This document shows positions 1 to 11,200 of a DNA stretch of 64,000 bases, in pieces (position 1 is the stretch's first letter; the number at the start of each line of letters is the position of its first letter). Both the position numbers and the translations under genes were made by a program. The notes under the pieces are model-generated. The model saw only the letters and a list, made by a program, of their open reading frames with translations. It did no database searches and had not been told where the DNA came from. The DNA is from Bedellia somnulentella (Eukaryota > Arthropoda > Insecta > Lepidoptera > Bedelliidae): positions 1,860,001 to 1,924,000 of the forward strand of contig OY755178.1 in assembly GCA_963576735.1 (NCBI GenBank), in the 5' to 3' direction.

Positions 1-40
1 AAATTTTTAGCCATTTATGTCCAAATTGAGACTGTAATAG

Positions 41-294
41 CATACATACATACATATACTCACGACTATAAATCCCTTAACGGGGTAGCCAAAGCTTTGG
101 AATGAGAAATTCCTCAGTCACTTTTGGAAGTTGATTGGGAAAAGGATGGTAATAATAAAAAATGTTTTTGGTGACGGGTCTCCAACCACATCACCCAAAA
201 ATCGCTCAAAAAGCCCCTATACCCTTAGTCGCCTTTTACGATCACCCACGGATAGAAATGGAGTAGTGTTATTCTAAGCCGACACTACACGGCA
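41..294 (-). repeat. SINE-A copy, antisense
   Basis: Full length, starting with the (CATA)n tail and ending at the head. Carries the subfamily marks CCGTTAAGGG and AGTGATTTTTGGG on its own sense strand. Confidence 0.85.
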
Positions 295-1405
295 ATACCA
301 GTCACTAATTACCAGTCTATATGCCTTATTATAGATTTTAAACCAAAGTTTTCAATGTAAATATGTATTAAATATTACAACAAATACGTGATTTTTTATC
401 AATTTTAATAGGGCTAGTACGGAATCCGCCATACTAATGTCACGCACACACACTCATTTAAGCACAGTGTTGTACTTTTTTTTGGTTTCGCCTTTCGTCT
501 TTGTATTGTCAATCTATATACGTAAGTATAGCATAATAAATCTGTGAATATTTGATAAATACATGCAGTGACAGTTATGTTAACCGTTTTTGTAAATTGC
601 CAAATATTTTAATCAAATGTGTCTCTTGTAACAAGACTGTAAAGTTGTTTTTCGCAGATTTATATTTTGTATACCTACTCATTTTATAAAAGGAAAATTC
701 ATCACATCTGTACGATTACATTTAAACTGTATGCCTAGTGCCTTAAGGTATATTTTCCTTAAATGTTCAGATATTAATGATCACCCTGACTTAGCAGATA
801 ACTTTGACGAGTTGTGCTTTCAGATATTATTGTCTCGTTGTGTGTTCAGATTTTATTAAAAACTCACTGCTCATATATTTGTGGCTAATTGGATGTTCAG
901 ATCTTATTGACTTTATTTACCGTAAAGAATTTATTGAAATTTATTGCTGCTCAGAAATATTTGAGTACCTCGGCCGCTCCGATATATCTGATGGCGACTG
1001 TACGTGTTAAACTGTTTTGGCGACATGTGAATTTGAACTTTACTATGTGATCGTAAAATTGAGTTTTGGAAACACGTAGATGACAATGTAAGGGTTGTCA
1101 CCCGCAGAGAACAGCCACGTCACGTCACTTTGACTCGATACAGACTTTACCAACCTTTTTGTTACAATGAAGAGGAAATGACAAAGATAACGTAGCCCTG
1201 AATTTAAAAATGAATTGAAGTATGGTTACAAAACAAATAAAGGGTTTTAATAAAGAGCTACCTTTTTGATTCAAATAACAAATCGTGTGTGACTACTATT
1301 ACATACACATATATATATTTACGGCCATATATCCTAAAAATAAAATAAAAAAAACTGAAAAACTAAATTAAATTAAATTAAAAAAATATTCATTTGTTGC
1401 TCATC
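295..1405. other. No gene seen
   Basis: AT-rich DNA with only short chance reading frames; no repeat was recognised in it. Confidence 0.5.
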
Positions 1406-1545
1406 ATAAAGGTTGACTGGAAGAAATCGCGTTAAGGCGATAAGCCCGCCTTTGTGTACATTGACTGTTTTGTGATTTTTAAATACTGTTTGTGTGTTGT
1501 GTATTTGTATGCAATAAAGTGTTTATTATTATTATTATTTAACTT
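1406..1545 (+). mobile_element. LINE 3' end fragment
   Basis: GACTGGAAGAAATCGCGTTA, GATAAGCCCGCCTTTGT and an AATAAAG...(TTA)n end form the widespread insect LINE 3' untranslated end. Only this last 140 bp remains. Confidence 0.55.
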
Positions 1546-1661
1546 AAATATAAAAAATAACTCCAATATGAGATGAAAATCATGAAAAATGGTGGGATGG
1601 GATGCTTCAAAGACGAAAAGTATGGCTGATCATATGGTCATATGTATTTATTTTATGTTAA

Positions 1662-1918
1662 TACATACATACATACATACATATACCCACGGCTATAAAT
1701 CCCTATAAAGGGTTAGCCAGAGCTAAGGAACTAGAAGTTCCTCAGCCACTTTTGGAAAGTTGAGTGGGGAAAAGATGGCAAAATAAAGGTTGTTGGTGAT
1801 GGGTCTCCAACCGCATCGCCCAAAAATCCCTTAAAAGCCCCAACACCGTTAGTCGCCTCTTACGTACACCCACCGGCAGAAATGGGGTAGTGTTATTCTA
1901 AGCCGACACTACACAGCA
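1662..1918 (-). repeat. SINE-A copy, antisense
   Basis: Full length with about five CATA tail units; subfamily with GCTAAGGAACTAGAAGTTCC. Confidence 0.88.
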
Positions 1919-2009
1919 AATTTATGTTAATCTAACTTAGCAATAAATAATTTATTTTAAAATGTAGCAAAATGACTATTGAGTACGAAAAAGGGAGAGT
2001 GAGAAGTAA

Positions 2010-2235
2010 TCATACATACATACGTAGTAACATAAATATACTCACGCCGTTAGTTCCCATTGGGGTAGGCAGAGACTATCGATTGCCACTTTGTACGATC
2101 CTGGCAAGTCGCTCTAGCTTAGATAAATTGTCAAATAAAATTCGTGAATCTATTAATAAAATGTTTCCCTCATCGTTCTACCCTTTCAAACACGTACACC
2201 CTTTTTTATTTACTCGTAAAAAGAGGAAGGACGAC
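2010..2235 (-). mobile_element. LINE-C 3' fragment, antisense
   Basis: Tail then ACGCCGTTAGTTCCCATTGG and GGTAGGCAGAGACTATCGAT; the distal end is decayed. Confidence 0.7.
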
Positions 2236-2416
2236 AATAATGTCTGACATTCCTGAACCTCCTGGAAGTGTACATCTGGTTCTTCAGCTGTCATCCAATT
2301 ACATCCAGAATTCGGTCACAGTTTATGTTGAAATACCAAAGTACATTTAAAATATTGTCACATAAACAATTATCGCGTATAGGAAAGTTTTTGTTTACTG
2401 TTGCTTTTAGAAGTAT

Positions 2417-2562
2417 CAGAAGGGCCAGCACGAGCGCTATTCTATCGACACGATAACGGTTAGAATGAGATGGCAGTATACGATACTAAGTAAGTGCGTA
2501 AGAGATGGCTGCTTTATCCCATGCGATAACTAGTTTAAACACCGCTCGTGCTTGCCCTCCTG
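2417..2562. mobile_element. MITE-E, ~146 bp
   Basis: Ends AGGGCCAGCACGAGCG and CGCTCGTGCTTGCCCT are near-perfect inverted repeats. An inverted relative sits at 55426-55562. Confidence 0.7.
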
Positions 2563-2621
2563 AATCATACACAGATACTCAAACTTTATTAATCTGCTTA
2601 GATATATTAGATGATTTAATA

Positions 2622-2935
2622 ACCATGATAATTCAGTTGGTAGAGTAACGCTTATCGTGCAGACGATGAAGGTTCAAATCCCGGGTCGGGCCTACACCAA
2701 TATATCTTTTCTAAAATCACATACTTGTTTAATTTATCATGGTTGTTAACGGTGAGGGAAAACATCGCGAGGAAACCCACGTAGCTGAGTGGCACGTCTT
2801 ATATTAACAGTGGTTGTACTTAGTCATTTGATAGTGTATTCGTACCAAACGGCGATAGACCTGCCCCTTATCACGTGATATACTATCAAAGCAAATATGA
2901 GTACTCTGAACACCAGGTGAAATGGCAAGTGTGGT
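2622..2935 (+). repeat. SINE-B (tRNA-derived)
   Basis: Box A-like region TTCAGTTGGTAGAGTAACG, box B GGTTCAAATCCCGGG, then the SINE-B body (ATCATGGTTGTTAACGGTG, CACGTAGCTGAGTGG). The 3' hairpin tail is missing. Confidence 0.8.
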
Positions 2936-4272
2936 TTCGAAGTATATAGATTTGCCAAAATCTACGGAGATATGCGTTTGAGTTTGAGAATATCAATTAG
3001 TCTATAACGACACCCGTGGAAAGAAATAGGATATTGATATTCTAAGCTGACACTATATAGCTGTTTCCCCAACGACATTATTTGTTTCATAGTACATTTG
3101 TTGAGTTGAGTTAAGTGTAATTTACCGTGTTTCAGTCCAAATTCATTTAGAAAAAAGTGGCTGTTTCAGTACCATAATTCTATTTATCTGCTTAAATATA
3201 TTGAAAGATTTTATATAAAATAGCTAAATTTGTCAGTGCACATTCCCATTGAAGTTTAGCGCTGTCAAGTCATGTTTTCTCAGAATTTTGAGCACAAAGC
3301 AAAGAAAAGCTATTTATGGTAGGCCTACAGAATTTCTGTATACAATATATCTCTTTGTAAGCATTAAGGATTTATTGAACATTCCACTTGTAAAGCCTAG
3401 ATTTATACACACTTCACAAAACTCGTAGAATGTTTACTATTTACCTAAAATAAGGCTTAAAACATAGATACATATACTCACGCCTTTAGTTCACATTGGG
3501 TTAAGCAGAAACTATCGATCGCAACTTTGTACGATCCTGGCAAACCTCTCTAGCTTCTTTCACACCCATCAATCTTTTCATACATACTCTTTTATTCTTC
3601 ATACTTCTACTCTTAAATTTATATTTTATGTAATAGAATACATTCCTCTCTTTCTTTTATCACATAGCAACCCCAGAAAAAAATCTGAACCTAAAGGCAT
3701 AGCTTTACCTTTCAACTGATACAGACGACAGGATTTACTTGAAATATAATGTAATGAAACGGTTTCGACCTATTTTTTCACAGTAAGCCCCCGAACGTGT
3801 CCCCGCATTATTCCGTCGGATTCCACCACCTAATCCCGGCATCAACAACAATTTCGTTTAATGTCAGACTATCGGATGTTTACCATCAACCAACTTTGAC
3901 AGAGATGAAATGGGGATTAAAGGATTAGGTAGTTTAGTAGTTTGAACTACTATTTACTTACATGAATCTGTATTCAACATGACTAGAGCCAAAAATAGAT
4001 TGTCAGAGCTTTTGAGGGAGAAGATTAATGAATAAATAAATACACGGATTTTTTATCCAAAGATCAAACTAAGTAGAACTTTTATTATGAAATACAAACT
4101 CAATATATATTTAATATTATATAGTACACATATAAATAACATCTAAGAGTAACTAAAAACTAAGTAAATACCATCTGGTTACCCCTTCTAGGGAAATATA
4201 GCCGTGAGTATATGTATGTACATACATTTACTCACGTTAAATGTGTATTGTGTGTTTTTATTATTATTATTA
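2936..4272. other. Intergenic; one LINE-C scrap
   Basis: Mostly unrecognised AT-rich DNA. At about 3463-3620 there is an antisense LINE-C piece (ACGCCTTTAGTTCACATTGG...CTATCGATCGCAACTTTGT). A GC-richer block near 3780-3850 has no convincing exon. Confidence 0.45.
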
Positions 4273-4645
4273 TAAACATAACATAAACATAAACGCTCAC
4301 GCCGTTTATCCCCGAAGGGGTTGGCAGAGGTACCAATACTTCTGAACTCACATGGCAAGCGCCATCTAGTGTCCAGAGAAGGTACCCACGTTTTGCTTAG
4401 ACAGTGTACTCACGTGATAGGGGGCAGGCCTATCGTCGTTTTGTACGAATACACTGTCACATGACTAAGTACAATTCAGCCATGTGGGTTTCCTCACGAT
4501 GTTTTCCCTCACCGTTAACAACCATGATAAATTAACCACACATATGACTTTAGATAAGACAAATTGGTGTAGGCCCGACCCAGGATTTGAACACTAGTCG
4601 TTTGCACGATAACCGAGTGTTCTACCCACTGGGCTATCACGGTTG
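4273..4645 (-). repeat. SINE-B, antisense, near full length
   Basis: Begins with the hairpin CCCCGAAGGGG and ends GGGCTATCACGGTTG, which is box A on the other strand. Box B reads GGATTTGAACACTAG here. Confidence 0.88.
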
Positions 4646-4924
4646 CTATTATTATGTGTTAGATATATACATAAATATGTATGTATGTATCTAAGAGTAA
4701 GAAACAATCATTTATGCTCTCAACGGGGATCGAATCCGCAACCTCCGGACCTAGAACGTCACGGACGTATCGTCGTCGATTGTAAAAACAAAGGATAGTG
4801 GCTGATGGGTCTCCAGCCAGATGGTGGGCCAACTGCCTAACGACGAATTGAACGATTATTCTATCGCACATTTAACTGGACGATTATAGACAATTGAAGT
4901 GCCCATGCCCCACGGTTTTATTTT

Positions 4925-5460
4925 AGTCTAGTCTATGCCTATGTTTATAATGCCCACGACTGTATCGTTGTTATTATTTTTTAGCTTTTAGTACATTTAT
5001 CTTAAACATTACAATGTATGTGCATTCTGTTTATTTCCTATCTTAGAATTCAATTTTGAAGTTGTAAAGTGGACTGTATTCTACTCGTCAAGCCCTTTTA
5101 CTTGATACCCATATAGATGGGATTGATAAAATAAAAAAAGTATATCAGCCATTTTCCACCGGCGGTCATCTTGAGTTAGTTTTCTTTAAAATAAATTGTT
5201 TTCTACTCGTTGAGCTCTTTCATTAATTACCCATATTGGTGGGATAAGTAAAACAATAGGTTATCCGCCATTTTGTAGCGGCGGCCATCTTGAATTTAGA
5301 GTGATATTGAATAAACACTATTGTATTTGTCACGAAAATCCAAAGTGTATACCAAATTCCATATTAATCGGTTGACAGGAAGGGGGTGAAATTTGAATTT
5401 CTAAATTTCACCCCAGAAAGGAAGAATAAAACAAACGGAGCCAGCTGAATAAAACCGTTT
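4925..5460 (-). repeat. Antisense copy of the PIF1-element internal region
   Basis: Reverse complement of parts of the 15.2-19.5 kb element: GCCATTTTGTAGCGGCGGCC, CCATATTGGTGGGATAAG and TTTCACCCC stretches match 16005-16500, and TTTTAGTACATTTATCTTAA matches 18945-18970. Two tandem units of ~120 bp are visible. Confidence 0.6.
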
Positions 5461-6093
5461 AACTACGAGTAGTAGGAATTGAAGACTATTCGATTGATTA
5501 TTATCCTTTTACAATAGCGACTTCACAAAGCGGAAATAAAATAAAGTCTATCAAATCAATTTTGCTGTCAATCGTGCAACTTAATATTCTCTTTATATAA
5601 TTCTTCACTGCAGGTTGATATAAGCATCAAAGTTTATTGCTACGACAATACAATTGCATCATTTTATCGAGAACTATTAACTATTTAAAACTATAGAGAT
5701 CCACTCCGACTCTAGATATATTTTTCAAATATTAATATTTTATGTACTTTTTTAAGTAATTTCTTTTAAGAACTAAATTAATCATAACTCTTAATGGTAA
5801 AGGAGAACTCAAAACACTTCGCATACTCACTCATGTAAAATTATATTCATATTTGCAGCAGCTATAGTTTGTCCTTGTTCATGAAAATCCAAGAAAATAA
5901 GAGCAACTCTGTCCAAGCAAAAAGCTGAAATTCTCAACATTCTGTGACTAAAATGATGTGATCTTAAGAACATTTTCCAAGCTAAAACTTGATATTCCGA
6001 ACATCCGGTGACTGAAATATTGGGATTTTTATAAAAAGTAGCTAGTTAACAATATTATTCCAAGAATTTTATATAAATCTTTACACATTTAAT
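5461..6093. other. No gene seen
   Basis: AT-rich; contains two similar short runs (AGCTGAAATTCTCAACATTC and AGCTAAAACTTGATATTCCG regions) suggesting an old local duplication, nothing else. Confidence 0.4.
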
Positions 6094-6314
6094 AGCTGTG
6101 TAGTTCTTCCGGTGGGTGTACGTAAGAGGCGACTAATGGTATTGGGGCTTTAAAGGGATTTTTGGGCGATGCGGATGGAGACCCATTACCAACAACCTTT
6201 ATTTCACCATCTTTACCCCACTCAACTTTCCAAAGGTGGCTGAGGATTTTCTTATTCCTTAGCTCTGGCTACCCCATTTAGGGATTTATAGCCGTGAGTA
6301 TATGTATGTATGTA
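6094..6314 (+). repeat. SINE-A copy with head deletion
   Basis: Head GCTGTGTAG jumps directly to TTCTTCCGGTGGGTG, skipping about 30 bp, then is complete to the ATGT tail. Confidence 0.82.
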
Positions 6315-6390
6315 CATTTAGATACACTGTTGGAGCTTAAGCTTAAGCTCCAATTGGACTACATCGTAAATTTTATGACTTGTTTTCTGA

Positions 6391-6540
6391 GTTGTGTTGG
6401 CTTAGAATAGCACTACCTCATTTCTTCCCATGGGTGTTCATGGCCACACAACATCCAAAAGTGGCTGGGAATTTCTTGTTCCGAAGCTCTGGCTACCCCT
6501 TCTTCGGTTTTATAGCCGTGAGTATATGTACGCATGTATG
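6391..6540 (+). repeat. SINE-A copy with large internal deletion
   Basis: Head to GGTGTTCATGGCC, then jumps to CATCCAAAAGTGGCTG and the tail, missing ~110 bp. Confidence 0.78.
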
Positions 6541-6550
6541 TATATGACTT

Positions 6551-6733
6551 AATTTAAATCTTTTTGTTCATGAAAATCTCATGTGGGGATTATTACTAAT
6601 AAATAAAGAATAAATAAAGGAACCGGTACCATGTCAGCTAGCTCAATTGGCAGAGCGACAGGGGCGTATACCCGAGGTCGCGGGTTCGATTCCCGCCTGT
6701 GTTGATGTTTTTTTCCTTTATTTATTCTTTATT
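6551..6733 (+). mobile_element. tRNA-palindrome element, short copy
   Basis: Bounded by TATGTATATGACTT at 6537-6550 and 6734-6747. Left end has AAATCTTTTTGTTCATGAAA and ACTAATAAATAAAGAATAAA; the right end has the inverse TTTATTTATTCTTTATTTA. Between them lies a tRNA-like unit with box B GGTTCGATTCC. The left arm carries ~40 bp (to CATGTGGGGATT) that has no counterpart at the right end. Confidence 0.75.
6630..6702 (+). tRNA. tRNA-like unit (degenerate)
   Basis: AGCTCAATTGGCAGAGC as D arm and GCGGGTTCGATTCCCGC as T arm. The acceptor stem and anticodon stem are mismatched compared with the copies at 14.5 and 48.9 kb, so it is a tRNA-derived promoter-like module, not a working tRNA. Confidence 0.45.
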
Positions 6734-6926
6734 TATGTATATGACTTGTTTATGGGGTAGACACATTAGTTTTATATAGCAGAAAAATCACATGCGAACC
6801 AAAGATTATTGAAAGTTACGTAAAAATAAAATAGATAACAGTGCAATTAATTTTTGGTGCTCCAATATTTTATTTTTCAACGTCGTGTTACTAGTTTACT
6901 CACAGATATGATATTCAGTGGTTAAG

Positions 6927-7372
6927 TTTTGGTCCTAGAAATGCACTAAGGGCCAGTTTTTTGATCCGTAGTTAAAAATATAACCATTTGTTACATTGAC
7001 GTGACATTGACTATAGTTAAATGTCTAACCAGTAGTCAAATCGTAAATCCATTTTGGTTCGATATTTGACATTAGTTACTCTAACCACGGGTCAAAAAAT
7101 GCATTTGGCTGATATTTAACTAATAGTTACGATTTTTAACAAATGGTTGAGTTAACCACGGATCAAAAAACTGGCCCTAAGTCATTTCTTCCCCTTGGAG
7201 TCGTACAAGGCGACTAAGGGTGGTTTTCAAGTGTATTTTGGGCGATGTGGCTAGATATCATTACTAACAACTGAATAGTATATAAATATCTATTATGTTG
7301 TTCAGAAGTGTTTGTGGCTTTGTCTACCCTTTGGCGATATATGGCGTGAATTTAGTCACATAATGATCAGAT
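6927..7372 (+). repeat. Old SINE-A copy split by a MITE
   Basis: Head CCTAGAAATGCACTAA, interrupted at 6950-7177, resumes GTCATTTCTTCCCCTTGG and runs decayed to the tail hairpin near 7350. Confidence 0.55.
6950..7177. mobile_element. Harbinger-type MITE, 228 bp
   Basis: Terminal inverted repeats GGGCCAGTTTTTTGATCCG and its complement, flanked by TAA on both sides (6947-6949, 7178-7180), the TWA target of PIF/Harbinger elements. No coding capacity. Confidence 0.85.
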
Positions 7373-7388
7373 TTATATTTTAATATTG

Positions 7389-7637
7389 TCGTGTAGAGCC
7401 GGCTTAGAATGTGACTACCCCTTTCTAGCCACAGGTGTCGTCAGACGCAACTAAGGGTGTGGGGCTTTTTTAAATGGTTTTTTTGGTGATGCGGTTGGAG
7501 ACCCATCACCACGATACTTTATTTCTACCATCTTGTCCTTTATCAACTTCCAAATGTGGCTGAGGATTTATACCTCTAAATCTCTGGCTAGCCCTTTTTG
7601 GGGTTAATGGCCTTGAGTATATTGTTTGTATGTATTT
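7389..7637 (+). repeat. SINE-A copy, older subfamily
   Basis: GAGCCGGCTTAGAATGTGAC head and TTTTTGGGGTTAATGGCC tail, the 'CTTTTTGGG' subfamily. Confidence 0.8.
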
Positions 7638-7656
7638 ATAGTATGTATTTGTATTT

Positions 7657-7908
7657 GCCGTGTAGTGTCGGCTTAGAATAACACTATCCCATTTTTACCC
7701 GTGGGTGATAGTAAGAGGCGACTAAGAGTATAGGGGCTTTTTAAGTGTTTTTTGGGCGATGCGGTTGGAGACCCGTCACCGAAAACATTTATTCTTATCA
7801 TCTTTTCCCCAATCAACTTCCAAAAGTGGCTGAGGAATTTCTCATTCCAAAGCTCTGGCTAACCCGTTAATGGATATTTAGCCGTGAGTATATGTATCTA
7901 TGTATGTG
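7657..7908 (+). repeat. SINE-A copy
   Basis: Full length; subfamily with GGGGCTTTTTAAGTG and CAATCAACTTCC. Confidence 0.88.
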
Positions 7909-8072
7909 TATTTATATAATGTTTTTTTACCATTTTAGGTCTAGCATGCATAGGTCTGTGAATACTTTAAATATGCAACGAAATTACTCTATTACAATGT
8001 TTACATGACTTGCGTTTCATAGAAAAGTTGATAGTTGAGTTAGACGTATTATTGGTCAACCGTTCTTTGATA

Positions 8073-8214
8073 ATGTATTTGTTTAATCTCATATTTAGTG
8101 GTTTGCTCTATATTGTGTTCGGCTTTCATGAAAATGAATTATGCTTTTCATTAGAGTATTTTAACTACAAAGAAGTAAAGTCGATCGTACTACTAAGTGA
8201 CAGTATAAATAAGA
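8073..8214 (+). CDS. Ir75: IR75 exon 1 (signal peptide)
   Basis: Encodes a hydrophobic leader beginning [17 protein letters not shown] and the start of the extracellular region ([17 protein letters not shown]), the pattern seen at IR75 amino termini. Ends in phase 1 at a GTAAGT donor. A SINE-A begins 57 bp downstream. Confidence 0.7.
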
Positions 8215-11200
8215 GTAAGTTTCTTACTTTATTCTTAACACATTCATATATTTTATGTGAATACATATTTTGCTGTGTAGTGTCGGCTTAGAATAGCACT
8301 ACCCCATTTTTTCCGGTGGCTGTACGTAAGAGACGACTAACGCTATTGAGGCTTTTAAGGGATTTTTGGGCGATGCGGTTGGCGACACATCACCAACAAC
8401 CTTTTTTTCACTATCTTTTCCCCATGCAGCTTCCAAAAGTGGCTGAGGAATTTCTAATTCCTTAGCTCTGGCTGCCCCTTCTAGGGATTTATAGCCGTGA
8501 GTATATGTATGTATGTAATGTATGTACATATTAAAAGATTTTAAAATAATCGTAGAATATTGCAGCCATGAAACATCTGATTTTTCGAAAATCAGATGAT
8601 TCAATTTTAACAGCACCTACGCGGGAAAAATGGGTTTAATACTTTTTTAGCTGACCCTGCACGACCGTAGATAGCAGTAGTGCAGTAGTGTTTCTTTATT
8701 TATTTAGGCTCTAGGTTGATTTATTAAAACTAATGTCCAATGAGAGAGAAAGGGAGAATATTAATAATAATTATATATATAATAATTATCTGTTTCGGCC
8801 GTGGGAGAGGCGAGAATCTAAAAGATACCCAAAATTATAATAGAATAATAATTGGAGACGAATATTAATATTTTATTTCTAGCGAATAAGCCTGATATCG
8901 TGGCATGGGATCGGTCGCAGTCGAGGGTGTTTCTAGTGGATGTAACTATCCCACATGACGAGGGTCTCGTGAAAGCCGAAATTGAGAAGCGTCGGAAGTA
9001 TCTCGATCTGGCTCACGAGATCACCGACACGTGGGGTGTGAGGTGTGACCTCGATAGTAATGATCCCAATTGTTTCCCAACTTGAGGCGGTTGGATTTCT
9101 GTGGCGTGTCGGTTCCAGCACAAATGCAAAAAGCGGTGCTTCTCGATACGGCTCGGATCGACCGTCGGTTCTTGAACCTGACTCCCTGATCCCGACCGAC
9201 TGTGCTTTTGTCGGGGAGTACCGCCTCTCCCATTTAAAATTTTATATGTTCTATTTCGGCCACGGGAGAGGCGAGAAACTAAAAGTATTCCCAATAATTG
9301 GAGGCAATAAATAAACTGATGTTCTGTTCGTGACGATGGTACATGTTTGTACTAAAATAACAATCCCACATTGGCGCTTATCACACTAACAATTTAAAGA
9401 AATTTTACTCTATATATTTTTCTAGATAACTACATACAGTTTGCCAAACAAATTTCGACAGAATACAAGTCAATCTCGGTTTTTTTTACGCAGAATATAA
9501 ACATTGATAGTATTCAAGGAGTTTTCATGAATTACAATTATCACCAAGGAATATTAATCAGGAGCAACAATGTTAACTTTTTGAAGATCATGCAAATAGT
9601 GAGTTATTTTTTTATTCGATTTCTTTAATGTTTGAGTTAATATGAAAATTATTTCCTGCTTTTGTATTTAGTTACAGACTAATGGATCGGTTACAGGATT
9701 AAGTGTTGGGTTCAAATCCTATAGGGTAGACATTTACCAATTGAATTTGTAAGATTATTTGGTCTTTATTGGCTGATTGCATTACATGAGAATGGAATAT
9801 AGCATAATTAGGCATTTTCTTATCCATTAAATTTTGAAAAAGACATTGCTTTGATGTGACGTTTACCTATTAGAAACATAATTTCAGCTTGCCTTATAAC
9901 ACTAAATATGCCTTACAACATAGTTTTTCTGGTAATTGAAAATCGTATGAATAATATTCCAAATCTTTCATTCAGGCATCAGAAAAAATGTTATTTAATG
10001 ACAATAACAAATGGTTGATAATACACGATGAAAGCAATTGCGAATTTGATAGACTGATACACATTGATGATTACAATGAAACTCAGGAAAATATTACAGC
10101 TAACAATACTAATATGACGACTTGTACCACCAATATTACATCTTGTAATATGACTGAAGATGAATTGTTCAGGAGTCTGAGAAATCTTGACATACACATC
10201 AATTCAGACGTAACAGTTGCTATTGAATCTAATAATTTTACAAATAATTTGGAAGACACGGATTACATTTTGTATGATGTATACAATTATGGACCTAATC
10301 ATTCGTCTCAGTTGAACATTGAAATTAAAGGACGATGGAAAACTGATGAAGGTAATTTATTAGACTTAATGAGATTAAAATACATACATACATATACTCA
10401 CGGCTGTAAATCCCTTAACGGGGTAGCCAGAGCTTTGGAATGATAAGTTCCTCAGCCACTTTTGGAGTTGATTGGGGAAAAGATGATAATAATAATAATG
10501 GCTGTGTAGTGTCGGCTTAGAATAACACTACCCCATTTCTACCCGTGGGTGATCGTAAGAGGCGACTAAGGGTATTATTATTATTATTATTAGACGGGCG
10601 GTAAACGCCACGGGTTTCCGCACTGAGCCCGGCATGGCAGACCATTGTACGTGGACCAAGTGGTCAACTAGCTCTCCCAGCCTAATTCCGTCCAGAAGGC
10701 AAGTAGCTTATCCAGGTCAGCTACCGCCCCTGGGAGCGACTTTATTGTTCCTATAGTGTTTTTTCGGATATCGGCCACTCCAGTGCATTCCTGGAGCACG
10801 TGAGCGACCGTCTCATCAGCCTTCATGCACGCACGGCATAGAGGGCTGTCGGTGATGCCTATAGTGTGTAAGTGTTTGTTTAATGTGGTATGTCCTGTGA
10901 GTATTCCCGCCACTGTCCGCAAGTCCTTCGTACTAAGTCGTAGTGCGCGCCCGGTCAGCTTTATGTCAAGGGTTGGCATAGTTTCCTTTGACTGTCTGCA
11001 GCCAGGCTCTTCCTGCCAGTGTGACTTGGAGAGAGAGTGTGTGCGTTCTCTTAGCCACGCACGCAGCTGACCAAAAGGCAGGGGGATAATCGGTTCAGGA
11101 CCCTGCAGGTTCCTGGCCGACCCCGCCCTAGCCAGTTCGTCAGCCGCGTCGTTTCCCAATGAGCCGCTACTAAGAGTATAGGGGCTTTTTAAGTGATTTT

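Noticed and set aside
8010..8072. Upstream in-frame ATG for IR75
   Set aside because: It would put 21 mostly charged or polar residues before a clear signal peptide; the second ATG fits the family better, though it cannot be excluded.
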